Shown here one piece after another: positions 42,576 to 52,945 of a DNA stretch of 64,000 nucleotides. A model generated the notes under the pieces. That model did not search any database and was not told the DNA's origin. It worked only from the letters and a program-made list of their open reading frames with translations. Source of the stretch: Chelonoidis abingdonii (Eukaryota > Chordata > Testudines > Testudinidae); assembly GCF_003597395.2 (NCBI RefSeq), contig NC_133774.1, positions 41,196,854 through 41,260,853 of the forward strand, in the 5' to 3' direction. A program made the position numbers and the translations under genes. The number at the start of each line of letters is the position of its first letter. The first letter of the stretch is position 1.

Positions 42576-44858
42576 CAGTGAGGTCAGGGTTTGCCCTGTT
42601 GAGAAAGATGGAGAAGAGGTGAATGTCAATGGCCTTCAAAATAAGGTATTGAAAAGAATATCACACTCTGTATACAACCTGGTTTGGTTGCCTTTTATAA
42701 AGATCTTTGGCTGTCTTGAAAAATTATCTTTGACAGTGCATTAGGTCCTATGATCTATGTGCTTAATAATATATTACAAATCCTTTAAGTTTTGTCATGG
42801 GCCATTGCTCTTAATGGAGGTCATGCATTTATTGTAGCTGACTATATTAAAGAAGATTATCCTAATAATGGGAGGAAGAAAAGAACAGATTTTTTTTTAA
42901 AAGCTTGTGACAGTACATGACCGTTAGCTAGTTAAAGGGCAGAAAATACAGTTTTCCAGTTTTACATAAGTACGTTAACGACACTAAACCCTACCACAGA
43001 CAAATGTGTTTGATCCTACCTTCCTGAGAGACTCTGAGCCCACACAACTGCCGCTGACTTCAATGGGAGTTCAGGGCACTCAGCACCTTGTGGGGAGGTG
43101 CCTCAGCATTTTACAGGATTAAGCTCTATAAACCAGAGGATGTTTACTTCTGCACATCAAAAATGTATCCTCTTTTCAGGAAGATATAGAGAGAGTTTAA
43201 TTTTCTCCAAAAAGGAGAACTGAAAAGCTACCATATGAGTTTCATGAAACCCAGAGCTAGATACTTACAGAAACACTCTTAGGCTAAACATTATGGGCTT
43301 GATCCTGCAAACACGTAAGGCCGGATTTGCAGAGGTGCTGAGCACCTGCGGCTCCCATTGCCTTGAGCTGGAGTTGTGAGTCCTCAGCACCTTTGAAAAC
43401 CAGGCCTCGACTGTACTAGCAGGCATAGTGCTTTCTGCTATGAGAGATCAGTAATAAGCGTTTGCAGGATAGTGGGGGAGGGCCCTACATGTTTCCTCTT
43501 CTGTATCATTAATATCATCTTAACTTATTACTAATGAAAGAATTCTAAAAAGAAAGCCTGTTTCCTTTTCTCATGTTGCTGTTTGTTTACCTTTTTGCCT
43601 CTTACTCAGCTTATGTAATGGAACTAGATGACTTAACTTCACTTTTGTTTCTAGTCAGCTTTGCTTTCTGGTTCCCATGTACTCTCACGGCACTGCAATG
43701 TTTGTACTGCAAACAACTATATTCATGAAATTGTTCTAAGACACATTTCTAATTATGCTGGCAAAAGTGTCGAAGTCCCATACTCAAAATGATTTAGGAA
43801 CCTGTCTCACTGAAGTCAATGGGACTAAAACTACTAAGTGCCTGAGTCACTTTTGAAACTGAGACTTAGGCTACTAGGTCACATAGGCACTTTTCAAAAT
43901 TTTACCATTGAAAGCATATTATAAATATGGGTCAAATTTTCAAGATGAACTTTACCAAACTGTAAACGCAAATGGTTCTGAGCACATCAACTACATTTGT
44001 TTTCCAGCAATCCTTTCAAGTATTTATTTCCTCTTTAATTTTATATGAATCCAGCAACAGAACAGCCCAATCCCAGCATGAAAGCTTAATGGTTAGTTGA
44101 TTTGTACTCTGTTGTTTTTCTGTCAGGGATGTGTTTAAACGAAAACCAAATCAGCACCTTTGCTTTCCAAGGGCTGTGAGAACAGGACTCTGACTCTTTT
44201 TTGAGGCAAATTAGAGAATATAAATGTCTAATTATTTGATGATTAATATTTATTTGCAATAAATGAAAATGAACACTTGATATAACTAGCTCCCTACAGG
44301 ATTGATTCAAAAAGGAGATTGAATCGTCTATGACTACTAGTCATAGGTTATTTACTCTAATAGTCTAGCCAAGCTGAAGTAAGTGAGAAACTGTAAGAAA
44401 TGTACATTGTAGTTATCTCCGCTGTATCTAATGTAGCTAGATGATAAATATTATACTCAACTTTCTAGTGCTGCAAGTTTTGTATGTACTTGAATTAACT
44501 TAATTGCTTTTATTTAAACTGAACCTCTGCTAACCCTGCACAGCTCTCAGTGGTATATGATAAGGTAATATAAAAGAATAGAGCTTTTCTAGCCTAACCT
44601 TTCACTGATCGAAAAAACAATAGGCCACATACTATACTAGAAGTAGATTGTGTCTGTCCCTTGTATAAATCCATGGAGAGAAAATGGAAATGTTCTTGGA
44701 ACCTCCCAATATTACACCCTATTATTTACTCATGAAAACAAAGTTTCTGTACATTTGCTTTAATTTACGGAAAGAAAAGATGGCACATTTTTGAATGGCT
44801 TTAAAAAAAGGAAGCTTGGAAATTATTGACTAAGTGGTAAGTGTATGAACTGGAGATA
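42576..44858. other. No gene; three short degenerate repeats
   Basis: Segments near 43030-43110 (GACTTCAATGGGAGTTCAG), 43320-43415 and 43790-43905 (TGAAGTCAATGGGACTAAA; AGGCACTTTTCAAAATTTTA) look like copies of an old dispersed repeat. The rest is AT-rich. The frame 44086-44310 (minus) has no known domain. Confidence 0.45.
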
Positions 44859-44864
44859 TTAGTC

Positions 44865-44955
44865 ATTGCCAAAAATCATCATTAATGCACAGTTAAGTTT
44901 GTCCAGTGGGATCTTGTGCCCTTTCAGAACATCAAGTTTAGGAAAACTCAAACCC
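44865..44955 (-). repeat. Inverted pair member, left
   Basis: Its reverse complement resembles 45613-45705 (about 70 percent by eye). Shared text includes GCACAAGAT-CCAC. Confidence 0.55.
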
Positions 44956-45612
44956 CTGGAAACAAGGAAATAAAGAGTTATGGTACACACCCAGACAAGC
45001 TTAACTCTGCCTCCCTGGGGCTGGCAATAGCTGCTGGGAATTATCTCAGTGCATTTCATCTGCATTCACTGCATTATTTGGAGCTTTATTGAGTGGTGAA
45101 GGGATTACTTAGAGCAGTTTGGGAGAGCCAGGATTGTGATATTAGCAGCTCTGCCCCTTTGGGGGAGGTGTCTGAGCCATTCTTTCTCCTTACATACATG
45201 GGTACTGTGAGAGACCCAATGCACATCATTTCAGCACTGTATTGTGTGGGTCATGAATAATAGGAAACAGGGGTCTTTTTGCCATGGGGATTGTCAACAA
45301 TAAGGTGGGATATGAGGGTGATGTGTGTGTTTAATGATGGGTGAGTGAATCTACAGTGTTAAATGGGATCCTGTGTGTAAGAATGAAGGAGCTGTAAAGG
45401 GGAGAAAGGGCTATAACATTTAGCAGGGAGAGTTTGAGTGTAGAACATCTAAGCAAGTTTTGCCATAGCAAAGAGAAAGCAGTAGATTCTAACCTGCAGT
45501 AATCATGTGCCCTGTTACTTGAGTGTCCTGTGCTGTCTGCAAAGGCAGAGCATGAGTATGTGTGTTATGAGCATTAACTCTTTCTCCCCTCCCCCCCACC
45601 TGATTTGCAGAA
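44956..45612. other. Spacer between inverted pair
   Basis: Non-coding. No open frame of note, no repeat recognised. Confidence 0.5.
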
Positions 45613-45705
45613 GCATGAATTTTGCTGAACTCACTGTTTCGGGAGAGCACAAGATACCACAAGGCAGCCTCAACTCTGTGTTAACAAAGTTCTTTGTCAG
45701 TGTAT
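45613..45705 (+). repeat. Inverted pair member, right
   Basis: Plus-strand copy of the repeat at 44865-44955. It could be the other end of an 850-bp inverted-repeat element or an independent copy. Confidence 0.55.
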
Positions 45706-45876
45706 TTCCTAGGGGTTTTTTTTAAACAGAAAGAGAAATGTTTTTTATAGGAGTTAGTGTTAATTTAGGCATGTAGGATTGCAGTTGAAGTGCTACCGTG
45801 GCTAGCTAAAGGTAAAGGATGCTGTGTGATTCCTAAGTGGTCCTCCCTGCTTCTGTATACTTTATTATAGTGAAAA

Positions 45877-46360
45877 TGTCTGGAGGGTGGAGTTGCTGAT
45901 AGAGCAGAGAGAGAAATCACAGATGTGGTCCACGACCCAAAAGGTTGGCAGTTTTATTACTTGGTGGTTACAGTAACTTTAAGCATGTAAGAGAAGACAC
46001 TTGTGTTTCTCTTCAACCATGTCCCCACCATCCTCTTGCAACATAGCCCCCCTGCCAATATTTCCTGCTGACCCTCCCCTTTCCACTTCATGGAGCCATT
46101 AGCACCGTAGAAGCTGTTAGCATGTGAAAAGTTGCTCCTTGTGGTCTGGAACCCTCTGCTGTTGCATACACATATCACAGACAGCAGCTTACTGGGAGGT
46201 TGCCCACTTCCTTGGTTATATAGCCTGCGCTGTGTACTAAACTGGGCCCTGTACCCCACTATGCCCCCCAATTGGTTTCTCCCACCCCTTCTTCAGACAG
46301 ATTCTCAACTGTGTCTCTGACACATCCAGCCAACCCTCTTCACCCTACACAGGGATGATG
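45877..46360 (-). mobile_element. Possible solo LTR
   Basis: On the minus strand a TATATAA box (plus 46216-46222) is followed about 260 bp later by AATAAA (plus 45953-45958), an LTR-like spacing. The ends are not defined by a duplication, so the call is tentative. Confidence 0.4.
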
Positions 46361-46419
46361 TGTACCTTAACTTGGTATTTCTTTATTTTCAGAGGTTTAA
46401 AATCTGTGTAACCCCAGAA

Positions 46420-46715
46420 CTTTTCCAGATCCTGGGTCCATCATGGGGGACAAGGAGAGAGGCTCAGACCTGCCCCAGAGGGGCAAGGCCTCCCTAGATC
46501 CTGGCTCCAACATGTGGGGGGGAGGTCAGAGAAAGGATTTCACCCCCCCGAGGGTCAGATCCCCCAGATCCCAGCATGCACAAGAGGAAGGGAGATCGTC
46601 TTTGATCCCTTAGAGGAGCAGGGATCCCCCAGATACTGGGGCACTTGGGAGAAGGACTCAAATACCACCCCCAAGGGGAGGCCCCCAGATCATGGCACAC
46701 AGAAGAAGGAAGAAA
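46420..46715. repeat. Imperfect tandem repeat, unit about 56-70 bp
   Basis: Units begin near 46428 (GATCCTGGG), 46497 (GATCCTGGC), 46567 (GATCCCAGC), 46632 (GATACTGGG) and 46688 (GATCATGGC). Each has a GGGGGA-AGGA-AGA middle and a CCCCAGAG-type end. The open frame 46514-46744 follows the repeat and is not a gene. Confidence 0.7.
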
Positions 46716-46835
46716 GTATGGCTGACAGGGGATCTCACTCCTAATTCCTCACATTCCCCTTAATCACTAACCCTTCTCCCCTCCTGCATTCCCTTTTCTC
46801 CCACTCCCCCACCGCAAGCCCAACCCCCTCTTTCC

Positions 46836-47407
46836 CTATCTGTAGCCGAGGCCTGGACTGACATGAATAATATAGGATTAGGGAAGACAGGATTTGTGAA
46901 GGAAATAAATTATTAGGTTGAAAACAGAATGTTTGTTTAAACAAGATAAGTAAATACGTCAGTAGGCTAAAAAGACAAAATGTCTGAGCCAACTAAGATA
47001 AGAGGGAAAACACTCAGGAAACTATTTACTATGAACTAGATAAGTAGGGACAAAATAAATTAGGAATGTGGAGATGAGGTAGAGAGGAAGTCGAAGTATG
47101 GACGTTGCGTTGACAGTGCATGCTGCTCAGGGACTGGTTCCTGCAAAGTAACCAATCCAATCCAAACGTGTGATGCGATGTATAGTAAATGCAATGAGAT
47201 GTATAACATATATAAAGGGTAAAAGTTTCTGTGTAACTTTGGAGCTATTATGTACACTGCACCCATCACCCCCGCATTGCGTTTGATCAACACAGTGTAG
47301 CACTGCTGTATTCCAAATAAAGATATCTAAGTGATGAAGGCTGGATTTGAACTCAGTTCTTTGGGAGCCACGTGGAAAGAGGTCTTGGAGGGAATCTCAA
47401 CACTATC
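46836..47407 (+). mobile_element. Solo LTR (family E) with TATA and poly(A) signals
   Basis: The LTR 46841-47402 (562 bp) begins TGTAGCCGAG and ends AATCTCAACA, with a perfect 5-bp duplication CTATC at 46836-46840 and 47403-47407. TATATAAAG at 47209-47217 and AATAAA at 47316-47321 are about 100 bp apart, which defines U3, R and U5. It is AT-rich, unlike the GC-rich LTRs at 5011 and 47741. No coding interior. Confidence 0.88.
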
Positions 47408-47735
47408 CCTCCCACTCCTTTATGTTGTGATGAGTGGGCCTACACATTTATCCTAATTGTGAGCTCAAATGTAAAAAGGGAGTGAAAGGTCATAAGATAT
47501 CACAATAACTTAAACAGATGTTGATGGGAAAAGGTGAAAAAGGGAGATAGGCTGAATTAGTCCAAACAAAAAGGCCTACTGATATAACTCGAGGACTGTG
47601 TTAAGATCATGCCTGGTAAACGAGAGATGTGTGGGACCAGAAATGAATGTACCAAAGTTGATGTGTTGGAAAGTAAGCCTAATTGGTGAACAAAATAATG
47701 AGAGGATGGGCTATTCCACCCATCACTCCCTTTTG
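47408..47735. other. Spacer between two solo LTRs
   Basis: Non-coding; nothing recognised. Confidence 0.5.
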
Positions 47736-48411
47736 GAGTCTATCATGGGGTGCTCCATTCACTGCTGCCCTGGCACCTCCTCCTGGTCACTTTGGGGATT
47801 AGCTCCTGAGGTAGACACCACCATCTGCAGTTTGCATGCCATATCTCTGACTCTGGTCTGCAGCTCCTTTCACATCAGGACCCTCAGTGTCTCCTTTGTG
47901 ACCTAGCCCTCAGCGTTCCCACTTCCAAGGAGTTCAATCCATCACTGGTCCTAAGCAGTCTTCCCATTCACTGCCTCAGGTCTATGCCATGCTCACGGTG
48001 GCAGGTAGGGGAACCTGGGCCTGTCGTCTTCTCCATGTTCCAATCCAGAGATGCTCAGCAGTTTTAGGCTTCCTCTCTCTCTCCTCACTGCTTCTTCCCA
48101 CACTTCCGGTTCCCCTCCTTTCTCTGGGCATACCAGCTCCAAATCTTCCTCCCTCTTCCCAGGGAGTGGCTGCTACTTGATTTCCTGTAGCCTTTCCCAG
48201 CACCCCCCAACCATGCCTCCCTCTTCCCACGGAGTGACAGCCTTTTCTCAGCCACCCAGTCTGTAGCCTGCCTCCGGGCTTTATAGGCCATTCTTGTTCT
48301 CTCCAATCAGCTGTCTCTGGCCTGTTTGCAGCCTAATTAGCTGATTGGGCCCACCCAGCCGGACCCAGCTCTTGCAGGGCTAGTGTGGGGAGCTCACCCC
48401 ATCACAGAATC
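47736..48411 (-). mobile_element. Solo LTR (Gypsy-like)
   Basis: The LTR 47741-48406 (666 bp) starts TATCATGGGG (expected TG mutated) and ends CCCATCACA. Flanks GAGTC (47736-47740) and GAATC (48407-48411) agree at 4 of 5. On the minus strand it starts TGTGATGGGGTGAGC, has TATAAAG (plus 48279-48285) and a CCAAT-like block. Related in style to 17028-17686. Frames 47982-48306 lie inside it. Confidence 0.8.
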
Positions 48412-49042
48412 ATTGAAAGAAAAGCATTTGTGTGTGTGCAGGGGGCGGAGGAGGGAAGCTGAGTACTGTGATGCTGGCTAACTGAAAGTAGGAGAAGGAG
48501 CAAGTGTCACCATCATGGCTGCTGCCCTCACCATCTTCTGGGACTCCAGGATTCAGCATGACAACATTGTACCTTCATCCTGATCAGACTTGAGCAGAGA
48601 GAGAGACCCAGATGACATTGTCATCTCCACTAGCTCTGGCTAAATCCCATTCACCACCTGGGATGTCAGACTGTCACACACACCCATCCCTCCCCCTGTG
48701 TCCTTTTCCTCCCCCCACTTATTTCTTCTCTTTCTGATCTCTCTGCTTTTGCCTTCTGTCGATTAAGAGTCTAGTCCAGCCACTCAAGACAATATTTTGC
48801 AGCCCTGCTGAAACTGTGACCAGAAAGGCAGCTAAAACCAATGCCCTACACAGCCCGATGCTGGTACAAGTTTGCCAGGTCTTGGAGTGGCTAATAAGAC
48901 TGTGTGCCAGGCCTGGGTTTTTCCAACAGTGAGACTGAAAGTAAAAATCAACACCAGAAACAGCAAATGCAGTTTCTATCTTTGCTGTTCTTCTCTCTTC
49001 CCTCTTGTGTGTGTTTGTCTTGTCTTTTAGGAACTGGGATCG
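48412..49042. other. No gene seen
   Basis: Moderately GC-rich non-coding spacer; no repeat recognised. Confidence 0.45.
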
Positions 49043-49413
49043 GTCTTTAACAGGACCGGCGCTAGGGGTTTGAGCGCCCTAGGCGCACGGCCATTTCGCT
49101 GCCCCGCGCGCTGATCCCCTGGCTCCGCAGTCCTGCCTGCGGATGGTCAGCTGCTCCCGCGGCTCCGGTGGAGCTGCCGCAGTCGTGCCTGCGGGAGGTC
49201 CACCGCAGCTGTGTGAGCAGCCGACCATCCGCAGGTACGACTGCGGCAGCTCCACCAGAACCGCGGACCAGCGGACCCTCCGCAGGCACCACTGCGGCAG
49301 CTCCACCGGAGCCGCCGGCCGCCCCCTCCGGCAAAATGCCGGCCCCTAATAATTCTGGCGCCCTAGGCAATTGCCTAAGCCGCCTAAATGCAAGCACCGG
49401 CCCTGGTCTTTAA
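49043..49413. mobile_element. hAT-type short element (family B, copy 2)
   Basis: The element 49051-49405 (355 bp) has ends CAGGACCGGCGCT and CAGGGCCGGTGCT and a perfect 8-bp duplication GTCTTTAA at 49043-49050 and 49406-49413. Same family as 19546-19902. The interior is built of GGAGCTGCCGCAGTCGTGCC-like subrepeats in both orientations, which produce the open frames seen on both strands. Confidence 0.93.
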
Positions 49414-50204
49414 CAACAACAGCATCTCCAGCCCATCTCAACCAACTTCTTCTCTTTTCCCTAAAAAGGCCAGTTATTAGCGTCTTTAACACCATTTAAC
49501 AGACTGTGAACTTTGGTTAAATGGACGTTGACTCTTTGGGCCCATTTATTCCCTCTAAATTAATACATCACCTCCCTCATCTCTCTGCGCTTTCCCACCC
49601 TAACACTGTGCAGTAAGCATTCACACATGTAATCCATTTTCATTAGCTGTTGTATCCAGATTACATTTCCCCAAACTAAAAAGCCCCATGGACAAAGGTG
49701 GATAATAGTAACTTGCCTATAGCTCTTTCTCAGATCTCTGTCAAGGGTAGGGTTTGAACTTACAGTAACTACTGGTAGTATAGGTTCAATGGCCACAACA
49801 TAGTCCCTTGAGCCACAAAGTTCACATGAGGCCAGGCTCACTGGAAATCCTCTTAGCAAGTCTTTCTGCATATGTACATTGCAATCTGCAATATTGTTTC
49901 CTGAAAGGGTGGTGGGTGCCATGTACAAGCTAAACTAAATGTTGAGCGACTGAGATCAGTTTTGGGATCCGTGGTCGGAGTCCCAGATGTGTGCAAAAAA
50001 GGGTAGTCTGTTGACTTTCTGAAATGCTCTTTCTCCCTCCCCCGCGATGTCTGTATGTTGGGAACTCCTGGCTGAAATTACCCCAAATTTGGATCATTAA
50101 TGCTATCCTGCACTCCCATGCAACAAAGAAAATTTCAAGACAATCCAAATAAGTCTCAGTATTTTAGAGCATGTAGAAGAGTTGTCCTTTAAAGAGAAAG
50201 GAGT
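49414..50204. other. No gene seen
   Basis: Non-coding. The minus frames at 49560-49928 and 49930-50148 lack recognisable domains. GTAACTACTGGTAGTATAGG near 49762-49781 sits near an old SINE-like text, but I cannot define it. Confidence 0.45.
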
Positions 50205-50343
50205 TCTCAACCTAGGGTGACCAGATGTCCTGATTTTATAGGGACAGTCCTGATTTTGGGGTCTTTTTCTTATACAGGCTCCTATTACCTCCCACCCCCA
50301 TCCCGATTTTTCACACTTAATGTCTGGTAACCCTATCTCAACC
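50205..50343. mobile_element. hAT-type MITE, 123 bp
   Basis: The element 50213-50335 has ends TAGGGTGACCAGATG and TAGGGTTACCAGACA and a perfect 8-bp duplication TCTCAACC at 50205-50212 and 50336-50343. Its ends match those of the 1.7-kb element at 10992-12693, so the long one may be a relative. Confidence 0.95.
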
Positions 50344-51020
50344 TTAACTGTATCAGATCTGGTACTATAATGAGAATACAAAAGATCAATTTGTGTCTAG
50401 TGTAAGTTGCATTAATTAATTAAGTAACAGAGATGAGAGCACAAAAATTGCCAAAACTCAAAGGCTTTTCTTTCATGAAATGATAATATGCACTATTTCT
50501 GAACCTTGGCATTAGAGTGCTACTGTTTTGGTTGTTAGACTGATGTGTTATCAGGAAGAAGAATTATAGCAGCCTAAGTTATTGTGTGTCATTGTGGTCA
50601 TATTAATCTCATTATTATTGCTCTTAGAACTCTAAATGACAGCAGATAATTGTTTTCTCCAGTATATGTTCAGCACTTTTGCTTATATTTAGAATTTGGA
50701 CATCTTCTGTCACAACTGCAGTTGTTGCTAGTCTGTGAAAATGCTAGGAAGAGCAGAAGTTAATTACTGGTATGTTGCAACAACTATAGTCCTAGGTTTC
50801 TTTCTGGATTTAAACTATACCGTTTGATATTAACAACCCTTACAAAGATAGCTGATTTTATGCTGCTGCAACTTCACTACAAACTGGATCAAATTCTACA
50901 GTATGGAATGGTTAAAAAGATTATGAATTCAGAGCTCCCTTTCAGCTTGTGAAAGTTTGGGTAGTCAATATGTACAGTCAGTATGTTTTGTCTTTACCAG
51001 ACCCCTTAAATGAAACTAAT
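50344..51020. other. No gene or clear repeat
   Basis: AT-rich spacer. Confidence 0.5.
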
Positions 51021-51181
51021 GACTTGTCTTTACGGGGAAATATACTGGCCTGATTATATCACTGTAGTTATACTGGTATAACTCCTATGTGGACACACTT
51101 ATTCCACAATAAGAGTGTCACACAGGGAGTTATATCAGTATAATTACACTGGGAAATTTCTTTCTGTAGATAAATCCAAGG
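51021..51181. mobile_element. Palindromic MITE
   Basis: The halves are inverted copies around 51105: TATACTGGTATAACTCC against TATACTGATATAACTCC, flanked by TGTGGACAC and TGTGTGACAC. The ends are weak (ACTTGTCTTTACGG at the left). Target duplication not resolved. Confidence 0.65.
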
Positions 51182-52233
51182 CCTCAATCCTGTGATGAGA
51201 TTTGCTGTTTTGGCCTTTAAAAGGACTCTGCACACTACTGGATGTTACTGCAGGATAAAGGTTTTAATCTGTATTTTTCTTGGGGCATTATGGGTGTTAA
51301 TTCAAAATGTTGAAGACTTTTGTTTTATTTTCAGACTACAACTCTTCTAAATTCATTAGCAAAGAGATGTTAACTTGGGGAAGTTCAGGGAAAATAAATC
51401 AAAATTGTTAAGGGCCTGGAGAGAAACTTCTGAGCTAATGCTAAAAGTATTACGTTTATAGAGTCTGGCCAAACACGAGTGTGACAGAGAATCTGGGCCT
51501 CTGTCCATAATCCACAGATCATGACAAAAGTAAAACAGTCCCTCCTGAATGGGGCTTACCAATATGCTTGACTGAAACTGGCTAATACCAGCTATATTGG
51601 TCTGTGAAAGGTGTTGTCTGAGCCTGGTTATTAAACCTTTGAAAAGCAGCTATTACTCATAGGTAAGAGTTCTGCTCCTCAACAGACTGTCTCCTGAATG
51701 GTGGGGACTGAAACTGTTTGCCACATGCCATTGTGTGTTTAGGTATCTGGAGAAAACTGTTTGGAAAGTAAGGATAGAGACTCAGGATCAGCAAGCACAG
51801 GAGCAAGGCTTGGTAAGAGAAATCTCTGGACACAGCAGGGACTTGATGTCCAGAGAGCAAGTGATACAGACAGGTAGAATAAAGTGGTCAGAGAGCTTTC
51901 AAGGGGTGTAAGCTAGTCAGCTTTTGTTTGTTTCTCTGTAAGTAGTTGTAATTTAGTTTGAGATTGATAAATGAAGACTCAAGTATGGAAACCCCAGGGT
52001 CTTTTAGGCAGGAACTCTCAAACAAATACTTTGAAAGAAATTAAAAAGCTGAACCTTTGGTGAGTCAGGAGAGACAGAGGGTCTGCAGAGACAATGGCTG
52101 CACCCTGGTTCCAGGGCCCAAAGCTAAATCAGACCTACATAAACTGGCAAAGATGGGTTGAGTTTGGGTGGGATGATATGCATTTAAACTTTTGTTGTTT
52201 TAACCCTTTCCGCTTTCTTACTGTTGTTATGTA
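51182..52233. other. No gene seen
   Basis: Non-coding; two short minus frames (51356-51562, 51657-51860) without domain resemblance. Confidence 0.45.
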
Positions 52234-52415
52234 GGCGGGGGATAGCTTAGTGGTTTGAACATTGCCTTATTAAACCCAGAGTTGTGAGTTCAGTCCTTGA
52301 AGAGATCCACTTATGGATCTGGGGCAAAATCAGTACTTGGTCCTACTAGTGAAGGCAGGGGGCTGGACTCAATGACCTTTCAGGGTCTCTTCCAGTTCTA
52401 TGAGAGAGGTATATT
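52234..52415 (+). repeat. tRNA-headed SINE
   Basis: Starts GGGGGATAGCTTAGTGGTTT. The A box TAGCTTAGTGG is at 52243-52253 and a B box-like AGTTCAGTCC at 52287-52296, about 34 bp apart, as in a Pol III promoter. The 3' part GGGCTGGACTCAATGACCTT then TCCAGTTCTATGAGAG is a LINE-like tail. It matches the common turtle SINE I recall. The B box is degenerate, so it is probably silent. Confidence 0.8.
52243..52296 (+). promoter_or_regulatory. Internal Pol III promoter boxes of the SINE
   Basis: A box at 52243-52253 and B box-like at 52287-52296. Confidence 0.6.
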
Positions 52416-52810
52416 TATTATATTATACAGTACTGGTTTTAAAGAGGCTGTCCTTAGTGACTGCAGTTTCATACTTATCACAGGCTCCCAGAGAGAAGTC
52501 TGTAGCAGGGTCCAAACCCAGTGGGGCCTGCTGAAGTAATATGGTTGGTAAACAGGGATGCTGTAGGCTGGTAAATCCACTGTAAAAGTCGGGTGATTCG
52601 TGGGGTTCCACTCTGAGAGAATGCAGGTGTTGCTTGGAAGAAGAGCCTGGGCAAAGGTACAGCTCCATCCCTGAATCACATAACAATAACTCCATTGCTT
52701 TGGATGATCAAAATTAGTTTGGACAATGCACTTACAAGTATCACTGTTATCCTCATGCTCCTCTTCCCATTCCTTTCTTCATTCCATCCAAAACTTTGCA
52801 GTTAATTGTC

Positions 52811-52945
52811 TTAAATTAGTCTGTAAATTCTTTGCAGCAAAGAACATATTTTTTGTTATAATTGTGTACAGCACCTACCATAACAGGTCTCCAACCCTGA
52901 CTGGGGCTTCTGCATGCTACTATAAAACATATAAATAATTAGTAC
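52811..52945 (+). repeat. Dispersed repeat (family C), plus copy
   Basis: TTGTGTACAGCACCTACCAT, then CTGACTGGGGCTTC and ACATATAAATAATTAG. It is the plus-strand version of 34850-34990. The frame 52726-52938 overlaps it and is not a gene. Confidence 0.7.

Noticed and set aside
46514..46744. Small secreted protein gene
   Set aside because: The frame follows an imperfect tandem repeat with no start context or family.
49062..49413. Repetitive open frames on both strands
   Set aside because: Produced by GC-rich subrepeats of a hAT-type element.
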